NCBI GenBank assembly: GCA_019925105.1 | Contig: JAHGAU010000018.1 | Location: 744,001 to 808,000, forward strand | Origin: Niebla homalea | Lineage: Eukaryota; Ascomycota; Lecanoromycetes; Lecanorales; Ramalinaceae | DNA: 64,000 nt | Reading direction: 5' to 3' | Notes under the pieces: model-generated | What the model was told of the DNA's origin: nothing | The model's input: only the letters and a program-made list of their open reading frames with translations | Database searches by the model: none | Made by a program: the position numbers and the translations under genes | Shown here: positions 1 through 11,959 of the stretch, one piece after another | How positions within the stretch are numbered: position 1 is the first letter of the stretch | How the letters are laid out: each line of letters opens with the position of its first letter

Positions 1-3000
1 TAAAGCGGATTAATTAAGAGTCTAATTATGTTAAGTCTTATTACGGAGTTAATATACTTTTTATTAATAATTATTATCCGATTTATATAAAATTATTTAA
101 TATTAAGCATTACGTAAAAATACCTTTTAATTATATATTTATAAAAGATTATATCCCCGGGAAATATAATTTTACTATTATATATTTTAACGTATTTATT
201 AAAATACGTTTTAATAATTAATATTTACGTTATCGAATAATATAATATTAAAGGTTAATTAATAAAGTACGTTATTTTAATATATAATTTCTTATAGAAT
301 GATATAAAGAAAAAGATAATAATAAATAAGTTAATTAAATTAAAAAAGAATATTATCTTAAAAATTAATTACTTTAAGATTTAAAGTTATTTTTTAATAA
401 ATTTCTTTTTCCTTTATCGGGATTTATAATCTTATAATTAATATATCTTATTGTTTTAATTTAATTAAGGATAATTACGTATAAACTTATTTCTTAATAA
501 TATTAATAATTCTTAATAGGCTTTAAATTTCATTTAAATTGATAAATAATTTTAACATTTTTAATAAACTCTTATAATTATTATAATTAAGGACTATAAC
601 TCCATATTATAGCTTAAAGGTAAAATAAAAAGATTTTATTTTTAACTTTAATTTAAAAGGCACTTTTTTAAAGCAATTGGGTTTTAATAAATATTATAAT
701 AAAGGAGGCATTAAAGCGTATATAAAAATGATAACGCTATTATCTTATTATATAATAATATCTTTAAGTTTATTGAATTCGTTTTTTAACGGAATTAAGG
801 GAAACAGAGTAAAAAGTTTAAACGGTATTATAAGTATATTTCTAAAGTTATTATAGTTATTATTAATTATTACTTTATAAATCGGGTTATTAATAAAAAC
901 GGACTTAATTATCTTAAGGATATTATTTATAATATTAATTAAATTTTAAATTTAATTTTAAGTTTTAACTTTAACGATAAAATCTAAAATAATTAATTGC
1001 TTAAATTCACGTATTTCTTCATTTAAAAATCAATTTAACTTTTTTTCGCTTATATTTATTTAAAGCGGCTTATATTTAAGCCTAACTATTAAGTTTTCCA
1101 AAAGCAAAAAAAATATTTATTATGATATATATCTTTTAACCCAAAAATTTTACTTTCTTTTTTAAAATTTATATTTATTTTTAATACGCGATTAAGTCGC
1201 AATTATCTTTACTTAAACTATTACTATAATTTAATAATATCCTATCCGTAAAATATAATCGTTATCCGGTTAAAAAAAGAAAATAAATAAGCGGAAAAAA
1301 ATATTAAAAGTTATTAATTAAAAATATTAAAAACGTAAATAAAAATACTTAATATTAAAAAGAGTTTAAGCGATTTTAAAGGATAATAATAAAGCTTAAA
1401 GTTAAAGTATTTAACATATAATAGAAGCTAAATGTAAGGGTTTATAATTATTTAAAGTTATATATTTTACGGAAATAAAAGTCTTAAAAATAAGACTATA
1501 TAAAAATAAATAATAATCGATAAGGAGGTTAATTTATTTTTACCTAAAAAATTAATAAATCTAAAGGAGGGTCGAAGTATAAATATATTTTTTGGGGATA
1601 AGACTATATATAAGCACAGCATTTAATAATTTAAATAAACTAATAACTATTAAATAATCTAAGGATTGGTTAATTATATAAGCGGGGGTTAAAGGAGGAC
1701 ACCCCGGGGAAAAGGGAGGTATAAAGGCGGCGGTTAAGTATATATTTTAATTTTTTAAACAGAAACTTAATCGTTATTACCTAAGGATAAAAAGTAATAT
1801 TTAAGGTTTAAAAGAGATCAGGATTATTAGGTTAAAATATAAGGTTTAAAAACGAAGTTTATTACCAGTTATTAATATAAATAATTAATAAAATATATAT
1901 AGGTAAAACCTAAATTATAGACCGCATAAATACTTAACGTTTTTTAAGATACGGGATTAAGATTACGGATTTAATTTTTTAAGTTTGAATATTCAAATTT
2001 AAAACTATAAAGTACGTAATTTTAAGGACTATATTTAAGAACTCGGGAAACCTTTACGATCGATATTATAAAGGTAACTATATACTTACGTTATTATTTA
2101 AATTTACGTTTAAATCAAATAATTAACCTTAAAGACATTATAATAAACTTATAGGTAAAAGTATTAAAGCTAATTCCATTATATATATTATAAGTTTAAT
2201 CATAATCTCTTCTCTTAAATAAGTTAATTACGTTAATAGCCGTATATTTATATTTTAGGATTTTTTTAGTATTATATACGTAATCTTCAATTAACTTTAA
2301 AAGCTTTACGGGGTATAAAGCCGGGGAATCGGGGACCCGGTATTAATCTATATCGTAATACTATTTATACGTTAATAAATAACGTAAAAGAATTATTAAT
2401 TATTAAATTCAATAATTATATATTAATAATTTAATTATTTACGCTTTAAGCGTATTAAAAGATTATATACTATTTTTATATATTAAGTACGTAATTTATA
2501 AAAAAACTTACTTTTATAAATACGGAAGCTTATTTTTTTAACGTTAATAATTTATATATTATAGTTACTTTATATTACGTTTACGTTAATATATTAATTA
2601 AAGCGGTTAATCTTTTATTATAATTACTATTTATTTATATCCTTATTAAAATAATATTACTTATTCTATTGAATTGATTTTAAATTATAATTATAAATAA
2701 TGTTTTTACTTTTAGGTTTATTTTTATTAATTTAATTTTTTATCCTTACGCTTAAGCTTATTATAATTACCCGATTAAAATCCTTAAAATAAATCCTTAA
2801 ATCTTTAATATTAATATTCAATAAGAAACCTTATTAAATTTAAATTATAACTTAAGCTTTAACTAAACTTTTTAATTATATTATACCGTTTAAATTATGA
2901 AACGTTAAGCTCCCTTTCTTATAAGAAAAGCAGTAATATTTTATAAATTAAAGTAAGTCTTAAAAACCGGTTATTAATATTGTATTAAATAATTTAAATA

Positions 3001-5387
3001 ATAATAATAACTCCGACCTTAATAAGGACTTAAATACCGTAAATTATGCTTAAGTATATTTATAATTAATAAGCTATTAATATATTAATTAATAAAGATA
3101 TAAAAGTAAGAATTAATATTCTTAAATTATAACCGGGAGCTTTAACGAATTTCTAAACGTAATTTCAATATAAAATATTAAGATAAAAAGGAAAATAAAA
3201 AAGGATAACAATAAGAAATATATTAAAAATTAAAGATTATTAGGATAATAAGGTTCCTTTAATGTTAACGATATTAAGAATTGATTTTTAAATTTTACTT
3301 CCGATATCCGTAATATTATAAACCTTATAACCTTAAAGTATCGTATTTATTTTATTAAATACTTTATTATAAATATTAAAAAGATTATTAAAGTTATATA
3401 GGGAAACGAGATTATGCTTAAAAGCTAAAAATAAATAATAATAAAGAAGCGTATTTATTAAAACGCTATAAATTAAAAGTATATATTTATTATTAATATA
3501 TAAAATAAGTTAAACGAATAAAGTTAAATAGAATTTAGTTTACCTATTTAATCTTTTATATCTTATTATAACCTTATCGTTTATATAAAAATACTCTTTT
3601 CTGTTAATTTATTTATAAATATTTTCGATTTTATAATTAAAATTATTAATATTGGACTATCTATTTAAAATCTTAATATATATTTCTTTATAAAATACGT
3701 TTTCATTAATTTTACTATTTAAATTAAATTGATTAGCTATTAGTAATTAGATACTAATAATATTATTAAAGATTTTTTCTTTAAGCCTTAAATACTTATC
3801 TAAATAAATATAATAATAATAATAAATAATTTCGTTAAGCATACTTTATTAATCCGTAAATTTAAGTCCGCGTTTATATTAAAGATACCGGATAATAATT
3901 TAAACTATATAATATCCGATATAAAGGATAAACCTTACGGTTATACGTTTTAGCCTTTTAATAAGTAAAATTTAAAAAAAATAAAAGCTAAAAGGGGCGG
4001 TAGCTTTATAATGCTTAATTTAATAGAGAGCGCTACTATAAATTAAAGTTTAAGTTAATAAAAAAAAGGTACCAGTAAAAAAGGGAGGGAGGGAGGGTAA
4101 AAACTTTAATATATTTACTATTTACCATCTCTTTAAGTCGTCGGTTTTAATTATTATATATTTAATACTCCCTTATTAAATATTAATTTAGCCTTTTTTA
4201 AGATTAATATTATAACCAGAAATAGTATATTATAGAATAAAAAGTTATTAAGTTATAAGCTTTAAATTATATCTTATTAATATTTATAAGGGAGGAATAT
4301 ATTATTATAATTAACGTATAATATCGGGATATAATTAATAATAAAATATATTATTACTATATATAACTTATAATAACTATTACTTTAATTACTATAATTT
4401 AAATTAGATTAAGATTTTACGTATATAATATTTTATATAATTATTACCTTAATTAAAGAATTAAATATAAAATATTTTTATATTTTATAATTTTACGTAA
4501 AACCGTACTTTAAGTTTTAAGTATTACGTATAATATTATATTTAAATTTTTAACCTTTAATATTTATCTAAGTTTACTTTAATTATTCGAACTACGTATA
4601 TTTTTTTCGGTATTCTTTAAATTCTCTTAATAATACTTTCCGTATATTAAATTCCGACACTTTAAAGGTAATATTATAGTACTTTACGTAACTTTAATAA
4701 TACCGGTATAACTTTATTTCTTAAATAAGTAATAATATTAATAAGGTTTTTATAACTTTATGTTTCTCTATATATATTTAAATAAGTATCTTTAAGCTTC
4801 TTTATAACCTTTTAATTATATATATTACTTTCCTGTATAATTAATATTATATAATAAAGTTTTAATTATAATTGAATCTTTTACGTTTTTAATTTCTATA
4901 TATTATTAAGGTAATATCTTTAAGTCTTTAACGTATTAAAGAGAATATAATAATTAAGCGGCGCTTATACTTTAAGCTTTTATTATTAATATAAATAAAA
5001 TCTTCCTTCTTTATATTTTAACTATAATAACTTATAACTTTCCGTAATTACGTTAATTTCTGATCGTTCCATTTTTAAGGCGTATTTCTATAAACGTAAA
5101 TACTATATATCCCGTATTTAACGCGTTTAATACTATTTATGCTATTTAAAGTTTATATTGAATATATATATAAAATAATATAATTTATAAAGTAAATTAT
5201 AAAATAAGGTAAGATTTATATAATAACTTATACGTAACGGGTATAAAATAAGGAATACCAATAATTTATCCCTAATTTAAGACCCTTATAATATACTTAT
5301 ATTAAATTATTTACTTAAATATTACTATTATATATTCGTTATCGTATACTTATTATTGTATGCTCACTTTTATATACTTAACTTTAT
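1..5387. other. RIP-degraded AT-rich DNA, no recognisable gene
   Basis: Very AT-rich, with almost no CpA or TpG but frequent CpG (acg, cgt), which is the RIP pattern. Both strands are full of stop codons. I could not recognise a transposon protein motif here, although a dead element is the likeliest origin. Local departures are a purine/G-rich patch at 1680-1736, a CCGG-rich patch at 2322-2341 and a G-run array at 4083-4097. The last 60 bases before 5388 keep some TG and CA and are the target sequence of the downstream Copia element. Confidence 0.6.
4083..4097 (+). repeat. Perfect four-run G-quadruplex motif
   Basis: The sequence is GGGAGGGAGGGAGGG, four G-triplets with single-A loops, preceded by an A-run. 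It stands alone in AT-rich DNA. A polypurine stretch like this can also be the priming tract of an LTR element, but I found no LTR next to it. Confidence 0.7.
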
Positions 5388-5392
5388 AAAGG

Positions 5393-5619
5393 TATTACAC
5401 GCATGGACGTATAAGTGTAATAAGGTAGTATAAATTGAGTATAATTTATAAAGATAGATTTATAAAAGAAGACTGTAGGATATACTTAGTTAATCTAGGA
5501 TATACGGCTAGGTAATAAGATATATACGTATTATAAAAGTATTTTAATACCATTCATATAACAACTTAATAATACTTTATGCCCGTAATATTATTATTAT
5601 GTTTATACTTAGGTTAATA
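5393..5619 (-). repeat. Copia A LTR (3' LTR in element sense)
   Basis: Pairs with 11729-11954. It begins TATTACACG where TG is expected (G to A change) and ends GGTTAATA where the partner has AGCTGACA. Differences from the partner are overwhelmingly transitions. Flanked outside by AAAGG. Confidence 0.9.
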
Positions 5620-5634
5620 TACCCTTTTAAGATT
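5620..5634 (-). other. Putative polypurine tract of Copia A
   Basis: On the minus strand this reads CTTAAAAGGGTA immediately before the LTR. It is the expected place and composition for plus-strand priming, and it supports minus-strand orientation of the element. Confidence 0.55.
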
Positions 5635-8600
5635 ATTATTTAATAATAATCCTGGATATCCTTATATAATTTTTTTTATTATAATTAAGCTTATTAATAA
5701 ACCGAGAAACTTATATAGAAAAGGGTACGTTTTTTAAGAAGTTAAAGTTTTAATAAAAAAAAATTAATAACCTAAAAAATAATAATAATAATAAAACTTT
5801 AATATATTAATTAACTCCGGAGCTTTATATTTATTTAATAGAATTCCGAGTATTATTTTATATAATATTATTAAGTAATTATTATTAAGTATATACCGAA
5901 AAAAAGTTATAAATTGAAAAAATCGTAAAAATAAAAGAATCCGGAAAAATTATTATATACCCGGTTTATAATCGTAATTTTTTAAGAACTAAATCTCTTA
6001 AAAACGATATTTCCGGGGTTTTATTAAGTTATATTACGATATAAAGTTCTCTTAAGGTTTATTATTTTTAAGGCTTAAGACTTTAACGAATTCTTTATAT
6101 TTTTATAATAGTAAAAGCTTTATAAAGCCGTCCGTTAATATCTTTATTATAAATATATATTTAATATTAATCGTTTTCTTTTAATATTTTTATTATAATT
6201 AATAGTAATATATATTTATATAATAGAGTTTTATTATAAACTATAAGTTTATCCCTTAAACTATATGGATTATTTAAGTATTATTATACTTAATCTTTAA
6301 TAAATGCAATAAATTTAATATAATTAACTTAAAGAAATAATTTTATTATATAAGCTTTTTACTATAAAAGTAAAATTAAGGAATTCAGCTTTAATAAAGC
6401 TTATTATTATTATCTTTTACTTTATTATTTTCCAATTAATTAAGCACTTAAAAAGCTTAAAGATATAGCCTTATAAGTTATATTGTATCTCCGTATTATT
6501 AATAAAGGATACGTTAAATAAAATTATAAATACGGTATAGGAATCTTTAATACGTCCGTTATAAGTAATCGTATAATACTTTATATAAGTAAAATACTAT
6601 AATATTTATATAATTAATTCTTAATAATATTATAACGGGTTTATAAGGAACTTAATAGCTTTAAGGTTAAGAAGGCTATATTTACTTTTATCGTTATAAT
6701 AATGAAGTTAATTAAATTAATAAATTATTAATATACGTAAATTTCTTAAAATATTATTTAATTAATATTCTTAATAAATATATCGGTATTACGTAAAGGT
6801 ATTTTAAAAGCTTAATTTATTATTATAATATTAAATTTAACCATAAGCTTCTTAATATAGTTTATAATATAAGTAGATTTAATAAATTAATTTATCTTAT
6901 ATTATCTTTATACTTAAGAATTATTTAAATTTACCTAGGTTTCTTATTTTATATTTTTAAAAGAATTAATTATAAAAGTTATTAACTTTTTAATTATTTT
7001 TTCAATTATAAATAACAACGATATTATTTATAAAAAAGAAAATTATTATATAATTATTAATAAAAAAATATTTAACTTCCGGGACCTACTTTAAGCTTAA
7101 GTTTATTAATATTTATAAAAGATTCCGGAACTATAATATTAATAATTACTTTAATTTATATAAGGTTTAAAGCAAAAGAAGTAAAACTTTACGCCTATAT
7201 TTTTCCGGTAATTTAATATATATAGGTTTATTTATATTATTATTAATAAACGTATTAACGGCGTCTTATTACCTTATTTTTAAATTAAATATAATTATAA
7301 TAACCATAAGTATTCTTAGGACTTATATTGTTAAAGTAGCGGTAAATATATCTTATTTAATCTTTTATAAATTACTTTTTATATAAAGCTTCGCTTTATA
7401 CTTTATAAAATACCCTTTATTATTAAATTTATACTTAAATACTTAAGTGGTTAAAATAAATATTTTATTCGCTTTTTCTATATAATTAAGTAAGACCTCT
7501 TTCTATATTCCTTTTACCTTAAGTAAATTAAGTTCTATTTCGATTATTAACTTAAAGCCCGTAATATACGGGTATTTTAATATATAATAATAGTATTTTG
7601 GCTTAAAGGATAAAGTATTATAGTAAAGCGTACCCTTAATTATTAATTTCAATAAATAAGAAAATAATTTATTATTTTTATAAAGCTTAAATAATAATAG
7701 GAAAATAATAAATATTACATAATATAATAGCTTTAAACCGTTTTTAATTAAAGTAAAAGCTATAATATAGTTTACTTTCTTTATACCTTATTTGGTCCTT
7801 TTTTTTTAATAATATTATCTATATTAAAATCCGATTTATTATTATTTCTTTTTTTAAACTTTAAAGTAAACTTTAAAATTAATATTAAAGTAGGTAAAAC
7901 GTTACCTCTATTATTGTTATTATTATTTCCCCCGGAATTATTACCGTTATTATTACCACTTTTTCTGTTATCTTTATCTATAAAGTTATAATTTATAAAC
8001 GTTAGAATTAATAAAGAAAGATGTAGTTATTATTATTCTTTATATTCTTTTAAAGGTTTTATCCCGGTAATTTCATTTTATTCGTTTTCTTTATTTTTTT
8101 TATTATTAATCGTTATTATAAGGTATATAATATTTATTAATAAAACTTTAAAGAATAACTTATCTTTAATTTAAATTACGTTAATTTTATTTACTTTATA
8201 GAATTCTTTCTCGTTAAAAAAGACGTTTTAAATATAGATAACCTTTCTTTAATTAAGTATTTAAATATTATAATAGTTTATAAGGAAATTAATATATATT
8301 CTTAATATAAGCTTTTCTTTTTTTAAAATAAACTTATTAAATAAATAAACCTTATAATTATATTATTTTAAGTATTAAAAGTTTAACTTTAAACTTATAA
8401 CTTTCTTAAATAATATAGTTTATAAGTGCTTTTTTATTAATATTTAATTCATAGGGAAACCGGCCGTTTATATAATCTATAATTATAAAAATTAAAGTAA
8501 ATTTACTTATAATCTTATTACCCATACTTTAATAATAAGTAGTTTATCCTTCTATTTTTAATATCCGTTTTATATTACGGTATTTAATATTAATAACTTA

Positions 8601-8854
8601 AAAATAATATTAAGCTTATCGATAAAGCTATTAAACTTAAATCTTAATAATATTTTATTATTTAATTAAATAAAAACTATATTATAATAGAATCGGGTCT
8701 TAATCGTTTTAATAACTTTCCGTAGAATATTATTCGCTTTTAACTTATATTTATAGGTATATATTATTTAAAAATCGTATTTAAAATAAACGATTTATAA
8801 TATTTATTAATTATAATTTATCGTAATATTTATTTATATAAGATCGTAAATAAT

Positions 8855-9032
8855 TATTAAAGTAATAACCACTCAGCCATCTTATGGATAAAAGTAGCTA
8901 TCCGGGGTAGGTAATAGCGCTTAGGGATAAGCCGCTATTACCATATATGAGAAGGTAGTCTACCCGGGGGATCACCCCCAGGGGTAGGCCCTACCCCGGA
9001 GCCCTTGCTCCAGGGTAGGTACTGCCATAACA
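8855..9032 (-). repeat. TRIM copy 1 LTR (3' in element sense)
   Basis: 178 bp, nearly identical to 9644-9821. It contains the same set of strong hairpins as the copy 2 LTR, described at 32515-32691. Confidence 0.9.
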
Positions 9033-9048
9033 GTATCCCCTCTCCTAT
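9033..9048 (-). other. Putative polypurine tract of TRIM copy 1
   Basis: The minus strand reads ATAGGAGAGGGGATAC directly before the LTR. The same tract is conserved next to the 3' LTR of copy 2 (32499-32514). Confidence 0.6.
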
Positions 9049-9083
9049 GGGCTCGTCCCCGAGCCTACAGACTATAAACCACG

Positions 9084-9120
9084 CCTCCGGGGGGGGGAGT
9101 TACCCCCCCCGGGCTGGAGG
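9084..9120. repeat. G-run/C-run hairpin inside the TRIM
   Basis: CCTCC plus nine G, a short AGTTA spacer, eight C, then a GGAGG-containing arm. A very stable stem-loop is possible. The corresponding stretch in copy 2 (about 32430-32465) is shorter. Confidence 0.6.
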
Positions 9121-9562
9121 TCCTTTCAGAACCTGATTGGGTAAATAAGTAGGGGTTAAGAGCTCCTTACTTAAGGGAGATCACCTCCGGTATAGGTCCG
9201 AACCTTTTAGGCCGGACCCGGATTTAGTAGCCCGCAGGCATAATTTAAAGGCTTAGTAACTTTATAAGGGTATAGCCCGGGGTTTAGTGTCCTCGTTAGG
9301 AATAACCCGTATCTCTTATTGGGCAGGTAAAGGCTACGTCTTAAGGTGCCTTACCTACGGTTTTACGATTAGCCCGCGTAATTTTAAGGCGTTTTAACCC
9401 CCCGCATCGGTAGTTTTCGGGCATTCCGGCCCCCCTCAGTAGTTTTATGTACCTCGGACCTCGGCCCCCGGTACTGTAGGGTAGCGGGTCCTACCCGCCC
9501 CCGTACTCACGCTCAGTCTTACCTCCTGAGTTACCTAAAAGTCTCACTTTATGGGCGTTTTC

Positions 9563-9573
9563 GGATTTAAACT
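9563..9573 (-). promoter_or_regulatory. B-box-like sequence in the TRIM internal region
   Basis: The minus strand reads AGTTTAAATCC. This resembles the pol III B-box GGTTCGANTCC with three differences, mostly of RIP type. It lies about 85-95 bp downstream of the A-box match at 9658-9668. Copy 2 has AATTTAAATCC at 31990-32000. Weak on its own. Confidence 0.25.
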
Positions 9574-9633
9574 GTAAACTTACCCCTTTAAACCTTTAAG
9601 GTTAATTCCGGGGGTGTATTACCCTGAAGTTGC

Positions 9634-9658
9634 GTTATTACTCTGTTAAGGTAATAAC
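9634..9658. repeat. 8-bp inverted repeat spanning the LTR/internal junction
   Basis: GTTATTAC at 9634-9641 and GTAATAAC at 9651-9658 form a perfect stem whose loop contains the LTR edge (9644). Copy 2 keeps 7 of 8 pairs at about 31905-31927. The arm just inside the 5' LTR (in element sense) occupies the usual primer-binding position. Confidence 0.6.
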
Positions 9659-9821
9659 CACTCGGCTATCTTATGGATAAAAGTAGCTATCCGGGGTAGG
9701 TAATAGCGCTTAGGGGTAAGCCGCTATTACCATATATAAGAAGGTAGTCTACCCGGGGGATCACCCCCAGGGGTAGGCCCTACCCCGGAGCCCTTGCTCC
9801 AGGGTAGGTACTGCCATAACA
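9644..9821 (-). repeat. TRIM copy 1 LTR (5' in element sense)
   Basis: 178-bp terminal repeat beginning TGTTA and ending TAACA, followed by the ATAAT target duplication. Confidence 0.9.
9658..9668 (-). promoter_or_regulatory. tRNA-type A-box match in the TRIM LTR
   Basis: The minus strand reads TAGCCGAGTGG, a full match to the pol III A-box pattern TRGYNNARNNG, in the context GATAGCCGAGTGGTTA that resembles the D-arm of tRNA-Ser/Leu genes. It is present in all four TRIM LTRs in the window. Function is inferred only. Confidence 0.45.
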
Positions 9822-11728
9822 ATAATTTAAAAAAAAAATATTAATAAAGTCTTTACTTTATATAATAATTTTAATACGATTTAATGAGCCTTTAATAAGG
9901 TATAGACTTTATAATTACTTATCTTTAAAACCTTCTTTTTATCTATAATCTTTACCCTTTTAATTATTCTTATAAAGTATTAAATGGAATTATTATTAAT
10001 ATAAATAAAAAGCTAATATTATTCCGTTATTATTCCTGACTTTATTAATAACTTTATTAATTATTTTAAGATAACTTTATTAACTATAAAAGTATTATTA
10101 ATATTTCGTTATTTAATATTATCTTTAAGGACGTAAAGATTACCGGTATATTTTAATAATATTATAAGTTATCCTTTATAAATAAATATACGTTTTTATT
10201 ATTTAAAGTATATACTTTTTTACTTAAGAATATTATTAAATAAGCAGTTTATTATAAAGTTTAAGATATAGGTTACTTTTATAAACGTAATTTTAACCTT
10301 TTTTTTAATAAGCTTATTAATATAAAGGGTAATACTTCCGTATATTTTAACTTTATTATTATTAATACTTAAATAATAATATTATTTTTATTATTTATTT
10401 CTTTAATAAAGCGGTCTTTTATAATATTATTATAAATATAAATTATAAAGCCGTTATTTATAATCCAGGACGATTTAAAATTTATATTTCCTAGGATAAT
10501 AAAAACTTTATATTTATCGTTTAATAATACCAATAACGGCTTTTCTTTTTATTCAATATTTATAGACTTCTTAAGAACCTTATTAACTTTCTCTTTAATT
10601 TTTTAGTCTTTAAGTTTATCTTTTACCTTTTTTATAATAATTAAGTTTTATTTAAAATTTAATAGTTTATTAAACCGATTACTTTAAAGGTAATTATATT
10701 TATTAAATTAATATTTTATACCGTATAGGTATTTAATTAACTTAATTACGTTATCCTTATAAGTTAATTTTATTAATTTTTTTAAAATATTATTATTACC
10801 GGTTTTCTTATTATTTATTATAAACGTTAAGTACATTAAAGTTATCTTCTTTACGTTATAAAGTTAAATATAGTATTTAAATTTCTTTTTAACGGTAATG
10901 AAAGCTACAGAGTAATTTATTACGTTTTTAATATTAAACTTATATATTTAAGATAATATTAATATATATCTTTTTATTATTATTAAAAAATCGCAGAATA
11001 TACGTTTATAATTTAAGGTTTTTATAAGACAATTATTCCTAATTTAAGTAAATATATATATTTATTTAATTATTTAAGACTTAAAACTTTATTAAGATTT
11101 AAGACCGGTCTTAATATAATAATACTTTTTCTTTATTTTTAAAAAATAAACGGAGTTTAACGGTATTATTTTTAATTAAAAGGCTTAAAGGAAGTCCTAT
11201 AAATAAACTTTTATATTTTAAAGGTATATAAGATTTACTTTATTAATTAATAAATAAATAAAATCGTTAAACTTTATTAATAAAATATCCTATTTTTCTT
11301 ATTATAATACGTAGTTTTTATATTATATTATACGTATCTTATATATAATTATAATATTTATAACTTAATCGCTTAAAACCTAAAGAACTTTTAATTTATT
11401 AAGTTTTATTAATACTTTAAATTTAATATTAAAAATAAAGTTTATAAGATTATAAATATAGTATCCCGTTACCTTTCTTTTAATAATAGATAACCACGTA
11501 TTTTAATCTTTAAAACTAATAAGTTTTATTTCGTAAAAATTTATCTTAAATTACTTAATTAATTAATAAAAAAGGAAAAAGGTCGGTCCCTTTATAATTC
11601 TTATTCGAGTTTCTATATATTATTTTTTAAGTATATAACTTAAAGGCTATATTTATATAATTTAATTATTAAATAAATAATTTAAATCTTTAATGGATAT
11701 ATTAAGTATATATAATCGGGCTTATAAT

Positions 11729-11954
11729 TATTATACGTATAAATATATAAGTATAATAAGGTAATATAAATTAAGTATAATTTATAAAAATAAATCTATA
11801 AAAGAAAACTATAGGATATACCCAGCTAATCTAGGATATACGGCCAGGTAATAAGTATATACGTATTATAAGATTATTTTAACACCGCTTATATAACGGC
11901 TTAATAATACTCCATGCCCGCAATACTATTACCATGCCTATACCTAAGCTGACA
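11729..11954 (-). repeat. Copia A LTR (5' LTR in element sense)
   Basis: 226 bp, begins TATTATACG and ends AGCTGACA, followed by AAAGG. Its right half (from about 11817) keeps many CA and TG dinucleotides lost in the left LTR. Confidence 0.9.
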
Positions 11955-11959
11955 AAAGG

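Larger units (their letters stand above)
8855..9821 (-). mobile_element. TRIM-like element, copy 1
   Basis: 967-bp GC-rich element with two 178-bp direct terminal repeats (8855-9032 and 9644-9821) and a 611-bp internal part without a usable ORF. The termini are TGTTA...TAACA, with the left copy changed to TATTA. It is flanked by ATAAT at 8850-8854 and 9822-9826, a perfect 5-bp target duplication. The minus strand has a purine tract abutting the last LTR, so I take minus as sense. It lies inside Copia A, so it is younger. It retains CpA/TpG, unlike the DNA around it. Terminal-repeat retrotransposons in miniature are non-autonomous and need another element's proteins; the source here is unknown. 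Confidence 0.88.
6034..11500 (-). pseudogene. Copia A Gag-Pol polyprotein remnant
   Basis: The remnant encoded protease, integrase, reverse transcriptase and RNase H of a Copia element. Motifs seen on the minus strand, in order: an Asn-rich low-complexity linker at about 7915-7965; the reverse transcriptase active site at 7011-7037, read as FFINNIVVI where the family has two Asp (both GAT codons are now AAT); an RNase H segment near 6381-6440 with NWK and SFIKAEF, matching the family's SWK...SSTEAEF after C-to-T and G-to-A changes; and a C-terminal TDGFIKLL near 6100-6150, matching ADGFTK. A stop lies at 6034-6036. Multiple stops interrupt the frame, and the TRIM at 8855-9821 splits it. The gag start is not resolved, so the upper coordinate is approximate. 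It cannot encode an active enzyme. Confidence 0.8.
5393..11954 (-). mobile_element. Ty1/Copia LTR retrotransposon A, dead, with nested TRIM
   Basis: A complete but inactivated LTR retrotransposon of about 6.56 kb, or about 5.6 kb without the nested TRIM. The two ends are 227- and 226-bp direct repeats differing mainly by C/T and G/A transitions. They are flanked by the same 5-bp target duplication AAAGG at 5388-5392 and 11955-11959. The internal part reads on the minus strand. A purine-rich tract lies just inside the left LTR, and the polyprotein remnant has Copia-order motifs: integrase side at high coordinates, then an Asn-rich linker, reverse transcriptase and RNase H toward the left. The TRIM at 8855-9821 sits within its integrase/linker region. 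The LTR furthest right keeps more CpA/TpG than the left one. The superfamily call rests on RNase H and C-terminal motifs and is secure; the lineage within Copia is not determined. Confidence 0.92.

Noticed and set aside
1..5387. A DNA transposon transposase
   Set aside because: Composition suggests a dead element but I found no DDE, RT or integrase motif that survives; naming a family would be guessing.
9658..9668. A genuine tRNA gene
   Set aside because: Only the D-arm/A-box region matches. There is no acceptor stem, no anticodon arm of normal form and only a weak B-box-like sequence.
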